Assembly: GCA_914767715.1 (NCBI GenBank)
Contig: OU612071.1
Location: 23,371,681-23,435,680, forward strand
DNA: 64,000 bases
Direction of reading: 5' to 3'
From: Membranipora membranacea
Lineage: Eukaryota; Bryozoa; Gymnolaemata; Cheilostomatida; Membraniporidae
Both the position numbers and the translations under genes were made by a program. The notes below the pieces were generated by a model. It had not been told where the DNA came from, did no database searches, and saw only the letters and a program-made list of their open reading frames with translations. Below are positions 12,599 to 24,565 of this stretch, piece by piece. The stretch's first letter is position 1. The number at the start of each line of letters is the position of its first letter.

Positions 12599-15440
12599 AA
12601 GCAAGCAGTAGCAAGTGGTGGCAACCAGGAGCGTGTGGGTGCAAGTGGAGGCAAGCGGATGTAAGTGAAAGCAAGCGGAAGTAAGTGGATACAAGCGGAA
12701 GCAAGTGGATGCAAGCGGATGTACGTCGAAGCAAGGGAAGTAACTGTAGGCAAGTGGAGATAAATGTAGGCAAATGGAAGTGGGTTGAAGCAAGTGGAAC
12801 CAGGCTGAAGCAAGTGGAAGCTAGCTGAAGCAAGCGGAAGCAAGCTGAAACAAGCGGAAGTACGTGGAAGCAAGCGGAAGTAAGTGTAGGTAAGTAGATG
12901 CAAGTGGAATTAAGCAGAAGTAGGTGAGAGTAAGTGAAGGCAAGCAAGAGTAAGTGAAGGCAAGCAAAAGTAAGCGAAGGCAAGCGAAGGCAAGCGAAGG
13001 CAAGCGAAGGCAAGCGAAGGCAAGCGAAGGCAAGCGAAGGCAAGCAAAAGCAAGCAAAAGCAAGCGAAGGCAAGCGAAGGCAAGCGAAGGCAAGCGAAGG
13101 CAAGCGAAGGCAAGCGAAGGCAAGCGAAGGCAAGCGAAGGCAAGCGAAGGCAAGCGAAGGCAAGCGAAGGCAAGCGAAGGCAAGCGAAGGCAAGCGAAGG
13201 CAAGCGAAGGCAGGCGAAGGTAAGTGAGAGTAAGCGAGAGCAAGCAAAGATGAGCGAGAGCTGGTGAAGGCAAGTGAGAGCAAGTGAAGGCAACTGAGAG
13301 CAAGTGAAGGCAACTGAGAGCAAGTGAAGGCAACTGAGAGCAAGTGAAGGCAACTGAGAGCAAGTGAAGGCAACTGAGAGCAGGTGAAGCCAACTGAGAG
13401 CAGGTGAAGCCAACTGAGAGCAGGTGAAGCCAACTGAGAGCAGGTGAAGCCAACTGAGAGCAGGTGAAGCCAACTGAGAGCAAGTGAGAGCAAGTGAGAG
13501 CAAGTGAGAGCAAGTGAGAGCAAGTGAGAGCAAGTGAGAGCAAGTGAGAGCAAGTGAGAGCAAGTGAGAGCAAGTGAGAGCAAGTGAGAGCAAGTGAGAG
13601 CAAGTGAGAGCAAGTGAGAGCAAGTGAGAGCAAGTGAGAGCAAGTGAGAGCAAGTGAGAGCAAGTGAGAGCAAGTGAGAGCAAGTGAGAGCAAGTGAGAG
13701 CAAGTGAGAGCAAGTGAGAGCAAGTGAGGGCAAGTGAGGGCAAGTGAGGGCAAGAGCGGGCAAGAGAGGGCAAGTGAGGGCAAGTGAGGGCAAGTGAGGG
13801 CAAGTGAGGGCAAGTGAGGGCAAGTGAGGGCAAGTGAGGGCAAGTGAGGGCAAGTGAGGGCAAGTGAGGGCAAGTGAGGGCAAGTGAGGGCAAGTGAGGG
13901 CAAGTGAGGGCAAGTGAGGGCAAGTGAGGGCAAGTGAGGGCAAGTGAGGGCAAGTGAGGGCAAGTGAGGGCAAGTGAGGGCAAGTGAGGGCAAGTGAGGT
14001 TAATTGAGAGCAAGTGAGAGCAAGTGAAGGCAAGTGAGAGCAAGTTAAGGCAAGTGAGAGCAAGTGAAGACAATTGACAGCAAGTGAAGGCAACCCAGAG
14101 CAAGTGAAGGCAAGTGAGAGTAAGTGAGAGTAAGTGAGAGTAAGCGAAGGCAAACGAGATTAAGCGCAAGTAAGTGAAGGCAAGCAAGAGTAAGTGAAGA
14201 AAAGTGAGAATAAGTGAAGAAAGGTGAGAATAAGTGAAGGCATGTGAGAATAAGTGTATGCAAGATCAAATCAGTGAAGGCAAGTGAGAATAAGTAAAGG
14301 CAAGTGAGAATAAGTAAAGGCAAGTGAGAGTAAATAAAGGCAAACGGAAGCAAGTGGAAACAAGTGGAAATAACTGGAAGCAAGTAAGAGTAAGCGAAAG
14401 CAAGTGTAAGCAAGTGTAAGCAAGTGTAAGCAAGTGTAAGCAAGTGGAAGCAAGTGGAAGCAAGTGAGAGTAAGCATAGGCAGGTGAGAGTAAGTGAGAG
14501 TAATTTAAGGCAATCAATACTAATTGAAGGCAAGCGAGACTAAGTAAAGGCAAGCGAGACTAAGTAAAGGCAAGCGAGTCTAAGTAACGGCAAGCGGGAG
14601 TAAGTGAGGGCAAGCGAGAGTAAGTGAAGGCAAGCGAGAGTAAGTAAAGGCAAGTGGTTGCAAATGGATGTGAGTGAATGCAGTTGGAAGTTGAAGTAAA
14701 TTGGTAATGTGGTAAGAAGTAAGTTGGTGAAGGCAAGTTTGTGCAATCGGACGTAAGTGTAGGCAAATGGAAATATACGTATACAAGCGCGCATGAGAAC
14801 GGAAGTGTAGGCAAGTTGAACGGAGTGTATGCAAGTTGAACGGAGTGCATGCTAGCGGATGCATGTGTAAGCAAGTGGTAAGAAGTCAAAGACGTGTATG
14901 CAAGCGGAAGCTAGTGAGAATAGGTGAAGGCAAGAGGAAGTAAGTGCAGGCAAGTGGATGCAAGCGGCGAGTTAGTGTAGTGTAAGCAGAAGTGAAGGCA
15001 AGTGGAATTTAGTGTAATCAAGCAGAAATATGTGTGGGCAAGGGAAAGGCAGTTTAGGCAAGCAAAAGCATGTGTATGCAAGCGGAAGTCAGTGTATGCA
15101 AACGGAAGTTAGTGTAGGCAAGCAGAAGTTAGTGTAGGCAAGTGTAGTAAGCAGACGTAAGTGGAAGCAAGTTGGATGTAAGTGGATGTAAGTAAAGGCA
15201 AGTTCGAGTTGGTGGACATAAGCGATGGCGGCCAGTGGAATGAAGTGAAATCAAGTGGATGCAAGTAGAAGTAAATGGATGGTAAGTGGAGGCCAGTGCA
15301 GGCAACTGGCTTTAATTAAAGACAGTTGTAGGCATGGGAAAGTGAATGTAGGTCAGTGGAAGCAAGTGTAGTAAGTGTAGGCAAGCGGAGTCAGTATTTG
15401 CGAGCAAAAGCAAGTAGGATAGTAGTCTTAGGTATTTATG
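12599..15440. repeat. Diverged decamer array, inverted orientation, with sub-arrays
   Basis: From 12599 the + strand carries caagtgNNNg-type decamers, the reverse complement orientation of the array to the left (acttgccccc reversed is gggggcaagt). Distinct homogeneous blocks follow. caagcgaagg runs about 12970-13215. A 20-bp unit alternating caagtgaagg with caactgagag runs about 13270-13380. caggtgaagc plus caactgagag occurs five times to about 13480. caagtgagag runs about 13481-13724 and caagtgaggg about 13725-13998. Both flanks, 12600-12950 and 14000-15440, are degenerate. Long open frames on both strands are repeat artefacts. Confidence 0.95.
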
Positions 15441-17590
15441 ACAATGAAGGTGAGTAAAGGTAAGTATTATAAGAAAGTGTTGACGAGGGAAGAAAGTAAG
15501 GATATTATTTAAAGAATGTGTTGGTACCAAAATGATGATTGATTGCTGCATTGAGAAAAAGTAATGCAGAATTGTGTGATCAGTTTTGGATTTTTTTGAG
15601 TTTAGGTTGAAGTCTCATCTGAGCAACATTGTTCCAATTCTCTGCACTATCTTTAAACTTCTTTTGTGATGAATATTTATTGCATAATGCAATGTAGTTT
15701 TTGCACAATAATGCCACAGACTGTACACTTAGACCAAAAAATAATGAGCCGTGTAAAACCCAATAATTATGCACAAACAAGTATGATCAAGGTGCCACTT
15801 ATGGCCCCGTTTATTCAGCATACAATAAAAGAAATACAATAATTCTTGAAGAATATTGCCAAGCTGCCTTGCTCATGGATATTTGAAATAAACTGTTATT
15901 GCCTCTTTATGATGAGCCAATCTAATCTGTATTGATATTAATATGATTTATTTATGATCTAATCTGAGCATTCTATTATTGATGAAAGAATGAATCTACC
16001 TGGAGTTGTTGAGCAATGGGGAGTTATTTGGTGTTGGTTTCTAGTTCACTCCTATACATTCGGATGCATTTTTTTAGGTTGTAGGGCACACAATGCTACA
16101 AATTACAAATGGAGGAGATTTAAATTGTTTGCTAGAATATTTTTGCTCAATTGCCTATGGTGGAAATGGGCGCTGAAATCCCCATCTATGTGACACCTGA
16201 ATGTACTCCAATCGGTCAATCACGAGTTGTGATATGAAATATATGTGTTACTTTAATTTATGTGTCATGCATATTATAATATGTACTTACTTTGTAACAG
16301 TTACAGAGATCGCCGTATATATACTAGGACTGAACATCTCATTGCCCACAATGTACAAGTTACACGCAGCATTTCACATACAGTAATAACACACTGTGGT
16401 GAGAACATTTACTCAGCCTACAATAACAGACAGTCACCCTAACTTCCAATAGGTATCATAACGCATTAAGTAAAGTTTGACTATCACTCAGTGTATCATG
16501 TTATTCCTAACAGTCCTATTATACCTGTAAATGTGGTCAGTGGATCGTTGACAGTCAGTTTGTGCAGGAATAACAAGCAAGGCTTTTTTGACAGCATAAA
16601 GCCATTAGTAATATAAACGCATTAAAATTACTTTGTATCTTTTTGATCAATGCAAAGTTGACCTAGAATTCTTTAAATTAATTGTTTTTGCAGGTTTTGT
16701 TCAACCAAATTCAACCAAATTATTGATTTTAAGAGTATGTAAACATGAAGACCAGGTATTATCTATTCTAGTTGGACTGGAATAAGTCCAGAACTACCTC
16801 ATCATTTACATGGCATATCTATGTATATGTTTATATATATACATAATATATATTTCAGCTCAGGCTTACCGGTTCAATATGTTAAAGCACCATTGACCTT
16901 TGAAGATTGCAAGGGCAGCAGAGCGATCGAGCAGATCGAGATACCAATAATTCTTCTTGAACCCCTAGAAATTTGAGGGATGCGATTATAAAAACAAACA
17001 AAAATGCCTTTAAAGATAGTTTCCTATCTTCGATAGCGCCATTCAAGAGCCTTTGATAGTGTTATTGAAGGCATAGTGAGTGACAGGAACCAAGTAAGTT
17101 AAACTTAAAATGCATCAGATCTCATTGTGGCAATATTATTATATTATTTAGGCAATTTAAAGCGGCAATGATATTGATATTCTATCTTATGAGGTTGGAG
17201 TTTGGGGCTTGAAGCTTGAATCGTCCTTGACCAAGTTAGCTATGATGTTATCTTACCATAACTTTCTCTGTAGAATTTCTGAGTGGACAATGCTTAAGTT
17301 GCTTTGTTTTAGTCATAATGATGTTACACTTCTGTCATATACACGTATGAGCTGCCGGTTCCCATCACCTTCTTCACAATGGACTCGACTATCACAGATG
17401 CTTCTGCATCTGGCTGCAATATGTGTGTGGCATGTCATTCATGATACAGGTGTCAGTGGATAAAAAATAATAATTAAATGTGAAACGGGTATCTGGTTAT
17501 ACCTCGACAATAAAAGCAGGGTAGTTTTACATAAATAAGTATCAATTGTGCTAACATGTTGGTCTAGACCACTATTTATTGTCAAACTTA
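15441..17590. other. Non-coding stretch
   Basis: AT-rich DNA with a TA-rich tract near 16825-16855. Short open frames are present without motifs. I see no gene, RNA or mobile element that I can support. Confidence 0.5.
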
Positions 17591-17599
17591 TCTCAAATC

Positions 17600-18650
17600 C
17601 TGTAAAAAGTATCCTACCTTCTCACTCTTCACCTGCTTCCGCTATCTATTATGTCTCATGATGGATTAATGCCAGGAAGCCGATACCAGTGCCAATTATC
17701 CAACGGCTTTCAGCATGATGCGCCAACTTTAATCTGTAAGTATGAAGTCTCACAACTTATAAACACATTGACTTTCACGGACAAATCAGATATTTGATTT
17801 ACCATTACAATTTATACAGGGAAAATGCTTGCATGCATGCTGAATTTTATTTACTTTTTCCAGAACTTACACTGCTCCGGATTCCTGTGAGTGTTTAGGA
17901 TGTGCCGGGCTTGTGGATCATGACACCAAATGATTAACCTCTAGTTAACCTAAGTTAATTAAAAAAATTAAAGTACTTTTATAAAGACATAGTTGGTGGG
18001 TACACTATCATGAGACATCAGGTCAATGATTATGATAGTTACTTACATATGCAGCGACACGTCTTTAATCAGAGGTGTTGTCTGCAGTCATCTTGTTCAA
18101 GCTACATTTACCTATTTCCAGCTTGACCGCCTTGTTTGTACAGAGCTGACCACAGCTTCATATCCGTTGTAATTGAATGGATCAACCTAAAATATAGCAA
18201 AGGATCAAAATGACAATCGCGATATAGCAGGGTACTTGAACCACCCTTCAGACCCTATATCTCCAGTCACAATAGAAAAACAAGTGGATGATTTATATGC
18301 TTCATGGTTTTTTGCAGATTTTCAAACAGCATTATTCAAAAAAAAGTGACAGGGTATGATAAATTTGGCGAGAAAATTTTCTGTCACAAATCACTAAGTT
18401 CTTTGGAAGGAGATGCGACTCACTGAGTTTTTTTGGCCTAAGAAAATGAGTAGTCAATATTGTGTTCGATACTCGATTTTCTCCATAATTAGACTGCCTA
18501 CTCACTTTTTCTATGGTTTGTTGCAGTTCCTTATGCGTCACTGATATCATGCTATTACTGTCGCAGTCGTTGCGCAGGAGAGCAGATGCTCACTGGCTTT
18601 AAAAGGCAGTTTTTGAGCTGATCTGAAAATAAAAGCACCTCCTGTGCTCG
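17600..18650 (-). repeat. Partial copy A of the ~2.5 kb tandem family
   Basis: Segments of this stretch match the units at 26-32 kb. The 18120-18240 segment resembles 31510-31640. The minus-strand block after an acceptor-like tttattttcag (about 18550-18640) resembles blocks at 26780-26880, 29370-29460 and 31860-31925, including the shared 'cag-taa-agcatgatatcagtgac' type core. Its open frames contain stops, so I treat it as a degenerate, isolated copy. Confidence 0.5.
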
Positions 18651-20285
18651 GCGCTCAGCTTCTGAGGGTCATAGTCTGTGCCAAGCAAAACAACAGGTGG
18701 GTTGGGAGGATTTGCATTTTTGATTGTGTGAGGCATGAACAGGATGGTTGAATGAGATGCTGATTTGGTTGGGTATGAGCAAGCCATAAAAATCTGCATG
18801 TACTGAATTGATGAGTTGGTCATCTGGCTACTATAAGGCTCATGGGTCGGTAAACCTGATTTTCATTTGGCATCTCTTCCTCTTGCCAAAGCAAACAGTG
18901 ACATGTGCCCATGGTCGAAAAGGTATGTGAAGAATGAGGAATTACATGCAGCAATGCCAGTGATGGCTCATTAGGGTCATAGGGATAGCGAGGATGGATC
19001 TGGAGGATCGCTTTATCTCCTCTCCGTTGGCCTAAACCAGTATTTGACCTCTGCATCTGAAAGATAATGTCTGAAGACTGGGAGGAAAGAGGAATGGTCA
19101 TGTCTAGCAGCATGTAATGGTAATAAACATGCCAACCTTTGTTGTCTGGAATTCAGGGTTGCAACGCCAACATGACAGACAGTGACTGCTGAATTTTCCC
19201 AGAAGCCTTGAGCATCATTGTGAACACTCCAGTGGTAAATTGAAAAAAAAACCTGCGCTTCTGCTGGCCATCATGTTTAACCTTTACAGCTTGTGTGTTT
19301 TTGGTAGATATTGACCAAATCTTCATGGTCTAAATCAGGTATGCAATAATGCACAGGGTAATTATCAGGTTGCATGGCAGGATTCCAACTATTGTGTTAT
19401 TTCATGCTCTGTGGCAATAAGTGAATCCATGACTTCCCCAATTTTGCCGACCAAACTTAAGATATGGGGTAAGGGTAAGGGTAAGGGTATTATGAATCAA
19501 CAGTCAATTGTGACTGCGCGATTGCTTCATGAATGGGCCTCAACACCAATAAATCTATGGTGGTCTGCTACTGTAAAAGTGAAAAAATGAAAATGTGAAG
19601 AAAAAAGCGAACAAAATATTGAGGAGAATATGAGCACAAAACCTGTGAATCTTGTTTTGGAGAGCACTACGTTCTTCATGTAAGGTTTGCTGTATGTCTC
19701 TTCCCAAACAGGTTTTGGTCTTTTTTCAAATCGCCAATCCACATATCATAGCATAGGAATGAAGTTAACCAGCAGGACAGGATGTGATGTCGTATTCTAT
19801 TGTCTATTATGATTACCACAATGCAGTGGCTATTTCCTTTTTATGTCAACCGCGCTACATGCGAGATGCCTCTGTTATTGCTCCCAATAAATATCCTAAA
19901 CATCACCAATAAACCTAATAATAATTATATATAATAATCATATCTTTGACAAAATTTTACATCAGTCTTGGACTGGCGAGTCTGTGCTGTTAATATCCAG
20001 CTGCCCCAAAGTTATCTTCGTTCTTTTGATTTTCCATAGTGGTTTTTCCTTTTCTGGGTCAGCCATGACTGATCTCATATCAGATGATGATTTTGTGCAG
20101 ATGTACGCAAGCTGTTAGTGCAGGTATCGATCAAGAACGAACAAGTCTTTTGTTCCAGCAAAAAAGCATGAATGCTCTTGAAATCCAACAACTAAAACCG
20201 ACTCAAACTGTACGCTCCTGATGAATATCTTAATCAGCTACACCTCTAAAGATACTGTGTAGAGCATACTGGCAGTTTCTGTGTG
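18651..20285. other. Non-coding stretch with short minus-strand frames
   Basis: Two adjacent minus-strand frames (18823-18599 and 19113-18820) are open for 74 and 97 codons but show no recognisable domain. A short (GGGTAA) run occurs near 19465-19488. No supported gene. Confidence 0.4.
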
Positions 20286-20299
20286 TACAATATAGACTA

Positions 20300-21340
20300 T
20301 AGCAAGATTTTTTTCATGGGAAATAGAAAAACTGGCATTCTTGTCCAACGGCAAACAACGCCCAGTAAATTACAATAATGGGCACATGATGACATCAATA
20401 AACCTTGATGTGCATATCACTATATTAAAATCTGGGACAATCCATATTCAGGATGCCAAAGCTTCATCCATAGGAAACCTCATCGAGAACACCATAGTAA
20501 ACAACATTGTTCCTAAGCTAGCAGTACCACCAAACAGCACAAACCACACTCAACAATATGCCAGATGTTCAGACTCATTTTCAGGTACACCATCACCATT
20601 ATCCTCATTGCCTGGAAGCCTATGCAATGACCAAATCCCAAGTGATATCTTCTCTGCTTAGAGAAATTATGAAATGGGTAAGGATATATTATCTTCACTC
20701 TATATGCCCAAAATGTCTAAAACTTTGTGACAAAACGAACAGAACTTCTGACAAACCGATTCAGTGCACTGGGAAAGAGAAAATCATCCACCGATTATGA
20801 TAGACGATTCGACGAGATCAGGAATGCTGTTCGAAAAGTGGATGACCACTTCACTGACTAATATTGTGATCAGGGCAGGGCGCAAAGATTATGATATCGT
20901 GATAATACACAGTGTCTATTTACAGTAAAATATGCAGGGGACAAGTCTGGATTATAATTTGGTCAACTCTTCTGGGCAGATTGGTAATGAATGTATTAAT
21001 GTCTTGTGGATCATTGAGAACATGGCCACAGAACGCGAATCGACCGCCACGAGACAGACGCAATAGTGACATGTTTGGATTGACCAGGCATCTGTTCAGA
21101 TTGTGTAAGTCCATAAAGCTCAGGGACAGTAGGGGCCTGGTCAAATGTTTGTTTTGGTCAGAAAAGTTATCCCTCTTGCACAGTTTTCAGAAGAGATCCT
21201 TTGCTACAATATTGGCGAAGTTGACTGATATCATTGAATTTGTGAGAGAACTTTCGCCGAAGTTGGAGAAACTGAGGGTCAGGGTCAGTATTGTTCAATG
21301 TCATATCATGTCTTCATCCATCATCATCGTGAGCAGCATT
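20300..21340 (+). pseudogene. Probable decayed plus-strand coding region
   Basis: A + frame open from about 20300 to 20661 gives protein-like sequence (NLDVHITILKSGTIHIQDAK, then GNLIENTIVNNIVPKLAVPP) with a possible donor (ttcag|gtac) near 20582. Further + pieces in other frames follow: FDEIRNAVRKVDDHFTD near 20815-20860 and GQIGNECINVLWIIENMATE near 20976-21035. Stops and frame changes separate them. I do not recognise the family. An old gene fragment or a decayed element protein are both possible. Confidence 0.3.
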
Positions 21341-21549
21341 TTGTAAAGGAACACAAGGTCGTCAAAGTTAACAGATTGAGGAGATAGTGGGCGAGGGTCT
21401 TGATATGACAGTGGATTGACATAATCATCTCCATTGCCAACATTGGTAGGGTCAGGAAAGAAAATCTGCCTAGCTGCCTGGCGCTGATAGTAATTTCTAC
21501 TGGCATAGGAAGATTGATGCCGCAGCCCCTGCTTATTATACATAGACAT
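21304..21549 (-). CDS. Unrecognised minus-strand open frame (possible exon)
   Basis: An 80-codon minus-strand frame starting at an ATG (21549-21547) with a composition unlike random AT-rich DNA. It is rich in Tyr, Gln and Pro, and includes SSYASRNYYQRQAARQIFF, then GDDYVNPLSYQDPRPLSP, then FDDLVFLYKMLLTMMMDED before TGA. A stop lies a few codons upstream of the ATG, so this is either a first exon, a small gene or a relic. Tyr-Val-Asn-Pro resembles a cytoplasmic docking motif, but that is only suggestive. No neighbour exon was found. Confidence 0.3.
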
Positions 21550-21779
21550 GGCACACTGCCTCGAGGTTCACTGCAATGCTGTGAGAATGGGAGCTATGGT
21601 TGTTTCAAAAACTAAGGCATTCACAGAGACATGATGAAAAGCTATGAGTAGAATAAAGCAGGGACTATTCAAGGTTTCAGTACAGGTAGGAGGCCAGTAC
21701 AACTTTCCGAAAATTGAAACTACAGGAGACAAATGGGTTTGTTTAGGAAAAGTAATTGAAACATAATGCACAGGTATCT

Positions 21780-22365
21780 GTCTTCTATAAGGTGCTGCCT
21801 GGTTAAACAAAGTTATGGCAAGTTGAGTCAACAAAGTTACAGAGTATGAGTACAAGAGAAGCGCAGCAACCCTCCCAACTTAACCCGTTGCTAACTATGC
21901 AGTTTGTTATGAAACTGTTATTGCAATATAGGTAGATGCCTATCAAAAAGTGCTGCCTGATAAAACAAGTTGTGGTAAGGGTCTGAATTTGACAGCTGCT
22001 ATGTAATAAAAAAGAAGAGCAGCAAAACTCTGAAAATCGAAACAACAAAGCAACACAGGTAGATGCCTGTCTGTCAATAACCACTGCATGGTAAAAAATT
22101 GTTGCCAGCTTTGAACTTTGACAGCTGCGATAAAAAAAGAAAAGCAGCATACCGCTGGGTATCGAACAAACAAAGTGACACAGCCTGGTAAAAAAAATTC
22201 TTGCAAGCTTCTGACTTTGACAGCTGCGATAAAAAAAAGAAGACCAGAAAGAAAGAAAAGCAGCATTCCATTGGGTATCGAACCACAACAACGCCACACA
22301 GGTATATGCCTGTGTTGTAGGCTTCTGACTTTGACAGCTGCCATAAAAAAAAGAAGATATTTACA
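21780..22365. repeat. Imperfect ~90-130 bp tandem repeats with a poly-A/splice-acceptor-like core
   Basis: Four copies of a core ctttgacagctgcgataaaa (or close variants) followed by an A-rich run and gcagcat recur at about 21984, 22118, 22217 and 22333. They are interleaved with repeats of ggtagatgcctg and gggtatcgaac. On the minus strand each core reads as a T-rich run, then atcgcag, then ctgtcaaagtcagaag, which looks like a 3' splice site. Open minus frames give the repeated peptide FFIAAVKV, a repeat by-product. Confidence 0.7.
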
Positions 22366-22399
22366 GTCACATAGGAAGCTAATTATAAGGTTGCACAAT

Positions 22400-23200
22400 A
22401 TGATAAGATCGAAATTGGGAATAAGTAGTAATCAGATATGTGGAGATAATAGTATTACTTATATGTCGAGAACCCCCTGAAATTTCCTGCCTGGCTTGTT
22501 GATTTATCCAAAAAAAAGTATAGATTTTCGAATTTTACAGTGTTTGGCTCCAATAGTTGAATGAATAACAACGTCACCTACCCAAGCAGCTGACTGGCTG
22601 TTGTAAGATTCATTTTGAGTGCGGTGCATTTCAAAGTTCAACAACAGGCATGACTCAACTTACTAGGATACACCTTTGAATAAAAAAAGTCCCTCTACAC
22701 AAAAATCTCCAAGGCACTGAGGCTTAAAAACTTTGAGGGATAGAGAGTGCTCTTGACAATAAACTCAAAGGACCAGACTAGCGGAAGTGACCCTACTTTG
22801 TAACAAACACAGTCTCTTACGGGTTAGACTTCAGAGTGTGTGTTCAAATATCATAACCTATAGTCCAAACCTATGCGCTACTCACTCGCGGGTTAATTGA
22901 AGCTAATATGAACATTACAAGCAAAGCAACTTAGTTGGTTACCCAGTGTTTGATAGTATTACCAAAGAGAAGAACAGGTAAGAATATAGTATGTCTTGCA
23001 GTGAATGAAGCTGAATGGGCAGAACTGTTAGGTGTTTATCAGGTGATATAATAGATCTCAAGATGCCACCCATCACCACCCTAGAGCTGAGAAGCTATGT
23101 TACCCTGTTCAGGATTAGGACTAAGGGTTACCACAACAAGTAGTTGTACATTTCAGCTACAAACATTAATAGTCACCAACAGATATTCTTGCCTACTTAA
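22400..23200. other. Non-coding stretch
   Basis: No supported feature. Short open frames without motifs. Confidence 0.5.
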
Positions 23201-23206
23201 TTTTTA

Positions 23207-24150
23207 GTGATTTTAGTGATTGTTCAATTTTTTAACACAGGTGTTTTTAAACCCAGTTATTGGATCAAAGTTTCTTTGCTGCATCTTTTAGGCAAAGTCT
23301 GTGAACAGGTTATCGTTGACAAGATCAAGTTTTGTGTGAAACATCTCATCGGTTGCAATCAGTATGCTTTTTGTTGTTGTTGCTATTCTACATCAGAATT
23401 TAGATTTGGCTCACAATACTCAAGTACAATTATAGGGGCTGTTGATTTTTCTAGAGCACTAGATAGGCTTCAGCCAAGTATCGTTCTAAGTAAAATGTAA
23501 ATTATGGTGCGAATGAAAACCTACTGGATCTATTAGCTGAATTTCTAGTACATAGGAAACAATGTGTAAAATTCAATAGCACCTTTTCTGATTACATTGA
23601 TATCTCTGTTAGGGCACCACAGGGCACCAAGCTTGGGCACCTGCTATGGCTTTTTAATGTTAACAACTTGAATGTTAAGGATTTTAGATTAGGGAAGTAT
23701 GCAGATGATACTACATTTAACAAACGTTTTGGAGAGAATAGCACCGACTCTATTGCCGCAGCTTTTTATGATACAATGGTGGCTGATGATAATAATATGC
23801 TACTGAATGCTTAAAATACTGGTATAATAAATGTTTTGCTGAGTTACCATAATGAGTATATCGATCCTGTGAATTTGAGTCCGTGATTCACCATCTCAGA
23901 TTGCCAAGTATTTAGGTATGACATTGATAATCGTTTATCTTTTAATAAACATGTAGAATCTCTTGTCCCTTCCTGTAATAGTGAGCTATTTCTTTTACTT
24001 CATGATCACACAAAGTTGTTATATATTATAATTGATAACAAGTTGAATTTTAGTAGCCATATTGAATATTTAATTTCTAAGTGTAATAGCCGATTAATGT
24101 TAATGAGACAACTGAAACCTTGTGAACTCAACAGTGACAGCCTCAACACC

Positions 24151-24181
<31 letters not shown>

Positions 24182-24565
24182 ACCTTTTATCCTTGACATC
24201 AAAAGAAAAACTAGAGAAAATTCAACCCCCCCCCCCATGTGAGTTACATTGATAGATTAGATTTCCATTCTATTTCGCCACTCAATGATTTCATATTTTC
24301 CAGCAGCTTTTCTAGTAGCCACTCTCATCCACTTTTAGTCGCATTAGTTTTAATAAATTCAAGAGATATTCCGCTGCTAATAATGTATGCACTAAATACC
24401 GTCTAGCAATTTCCCAAACCCAGGAACGCTCAAAAAACTTCAGTTTTATATGAGATTTTTTTAATAATGACAACATTTATATTGAGTAAAACGAGCAAGG
24501 CATTTCAATGTTATCGAACCTTGGTTTGATAGAGAAGTTGAAATAAACAAATACCAATACCAATT
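23207..24565 (+). mobile_element. Decayed LINE (non-LTR retrotransposon), 3' part
   Basis: Broken + frames read as consecutive pieces of a non-LTR reverse transcriptase. They show GKVCEQVIVDKI (fingers region), then VRAPQGTKLGHLLWLFNVN, then KYADDTT (the catalytic F/Y-A-D-D motif), then DNKLNFSSHIEYLISKCNSR, then KEKLEKIQ of the C-terminal region. Stops and frameshifts make it inactive. A (TA)n run at 24152-24181 interrupts the C-terminal part. The copy ends near 24563 in ataaacaaataccaatacca, a plausible LINE 3' tail. The motif set fits the Jockey/CR1 group. I do not assign a family. Confidence 0.85.
24152..24181. repeat. (TA)n microsatellite inside LINE remnant
   Basis: A near-perfect TA dinucleotide run that inserts Tyr-Ile repeats into the LINE frame. 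A run of C residues lies just downstream near 24226-24235. Confidence 0.85.

Noticed and set aside
5379-14187. Giant open frames (up to ~2500 codons) on both strands across the satellite
   Set aside because: They are open in several frames on both strands at once because the repeat units lack stop codons. The 61- and 10-bp periods are not multiples of 3, and there is no start context, domain or non-repeat coding sequence.
19462-19490. Interstitial telomere-like (GGGTAA) run
   Set aside because: The phase is GGGTAA, not GGGTTA/TTAGGG, and there are only about three copies.
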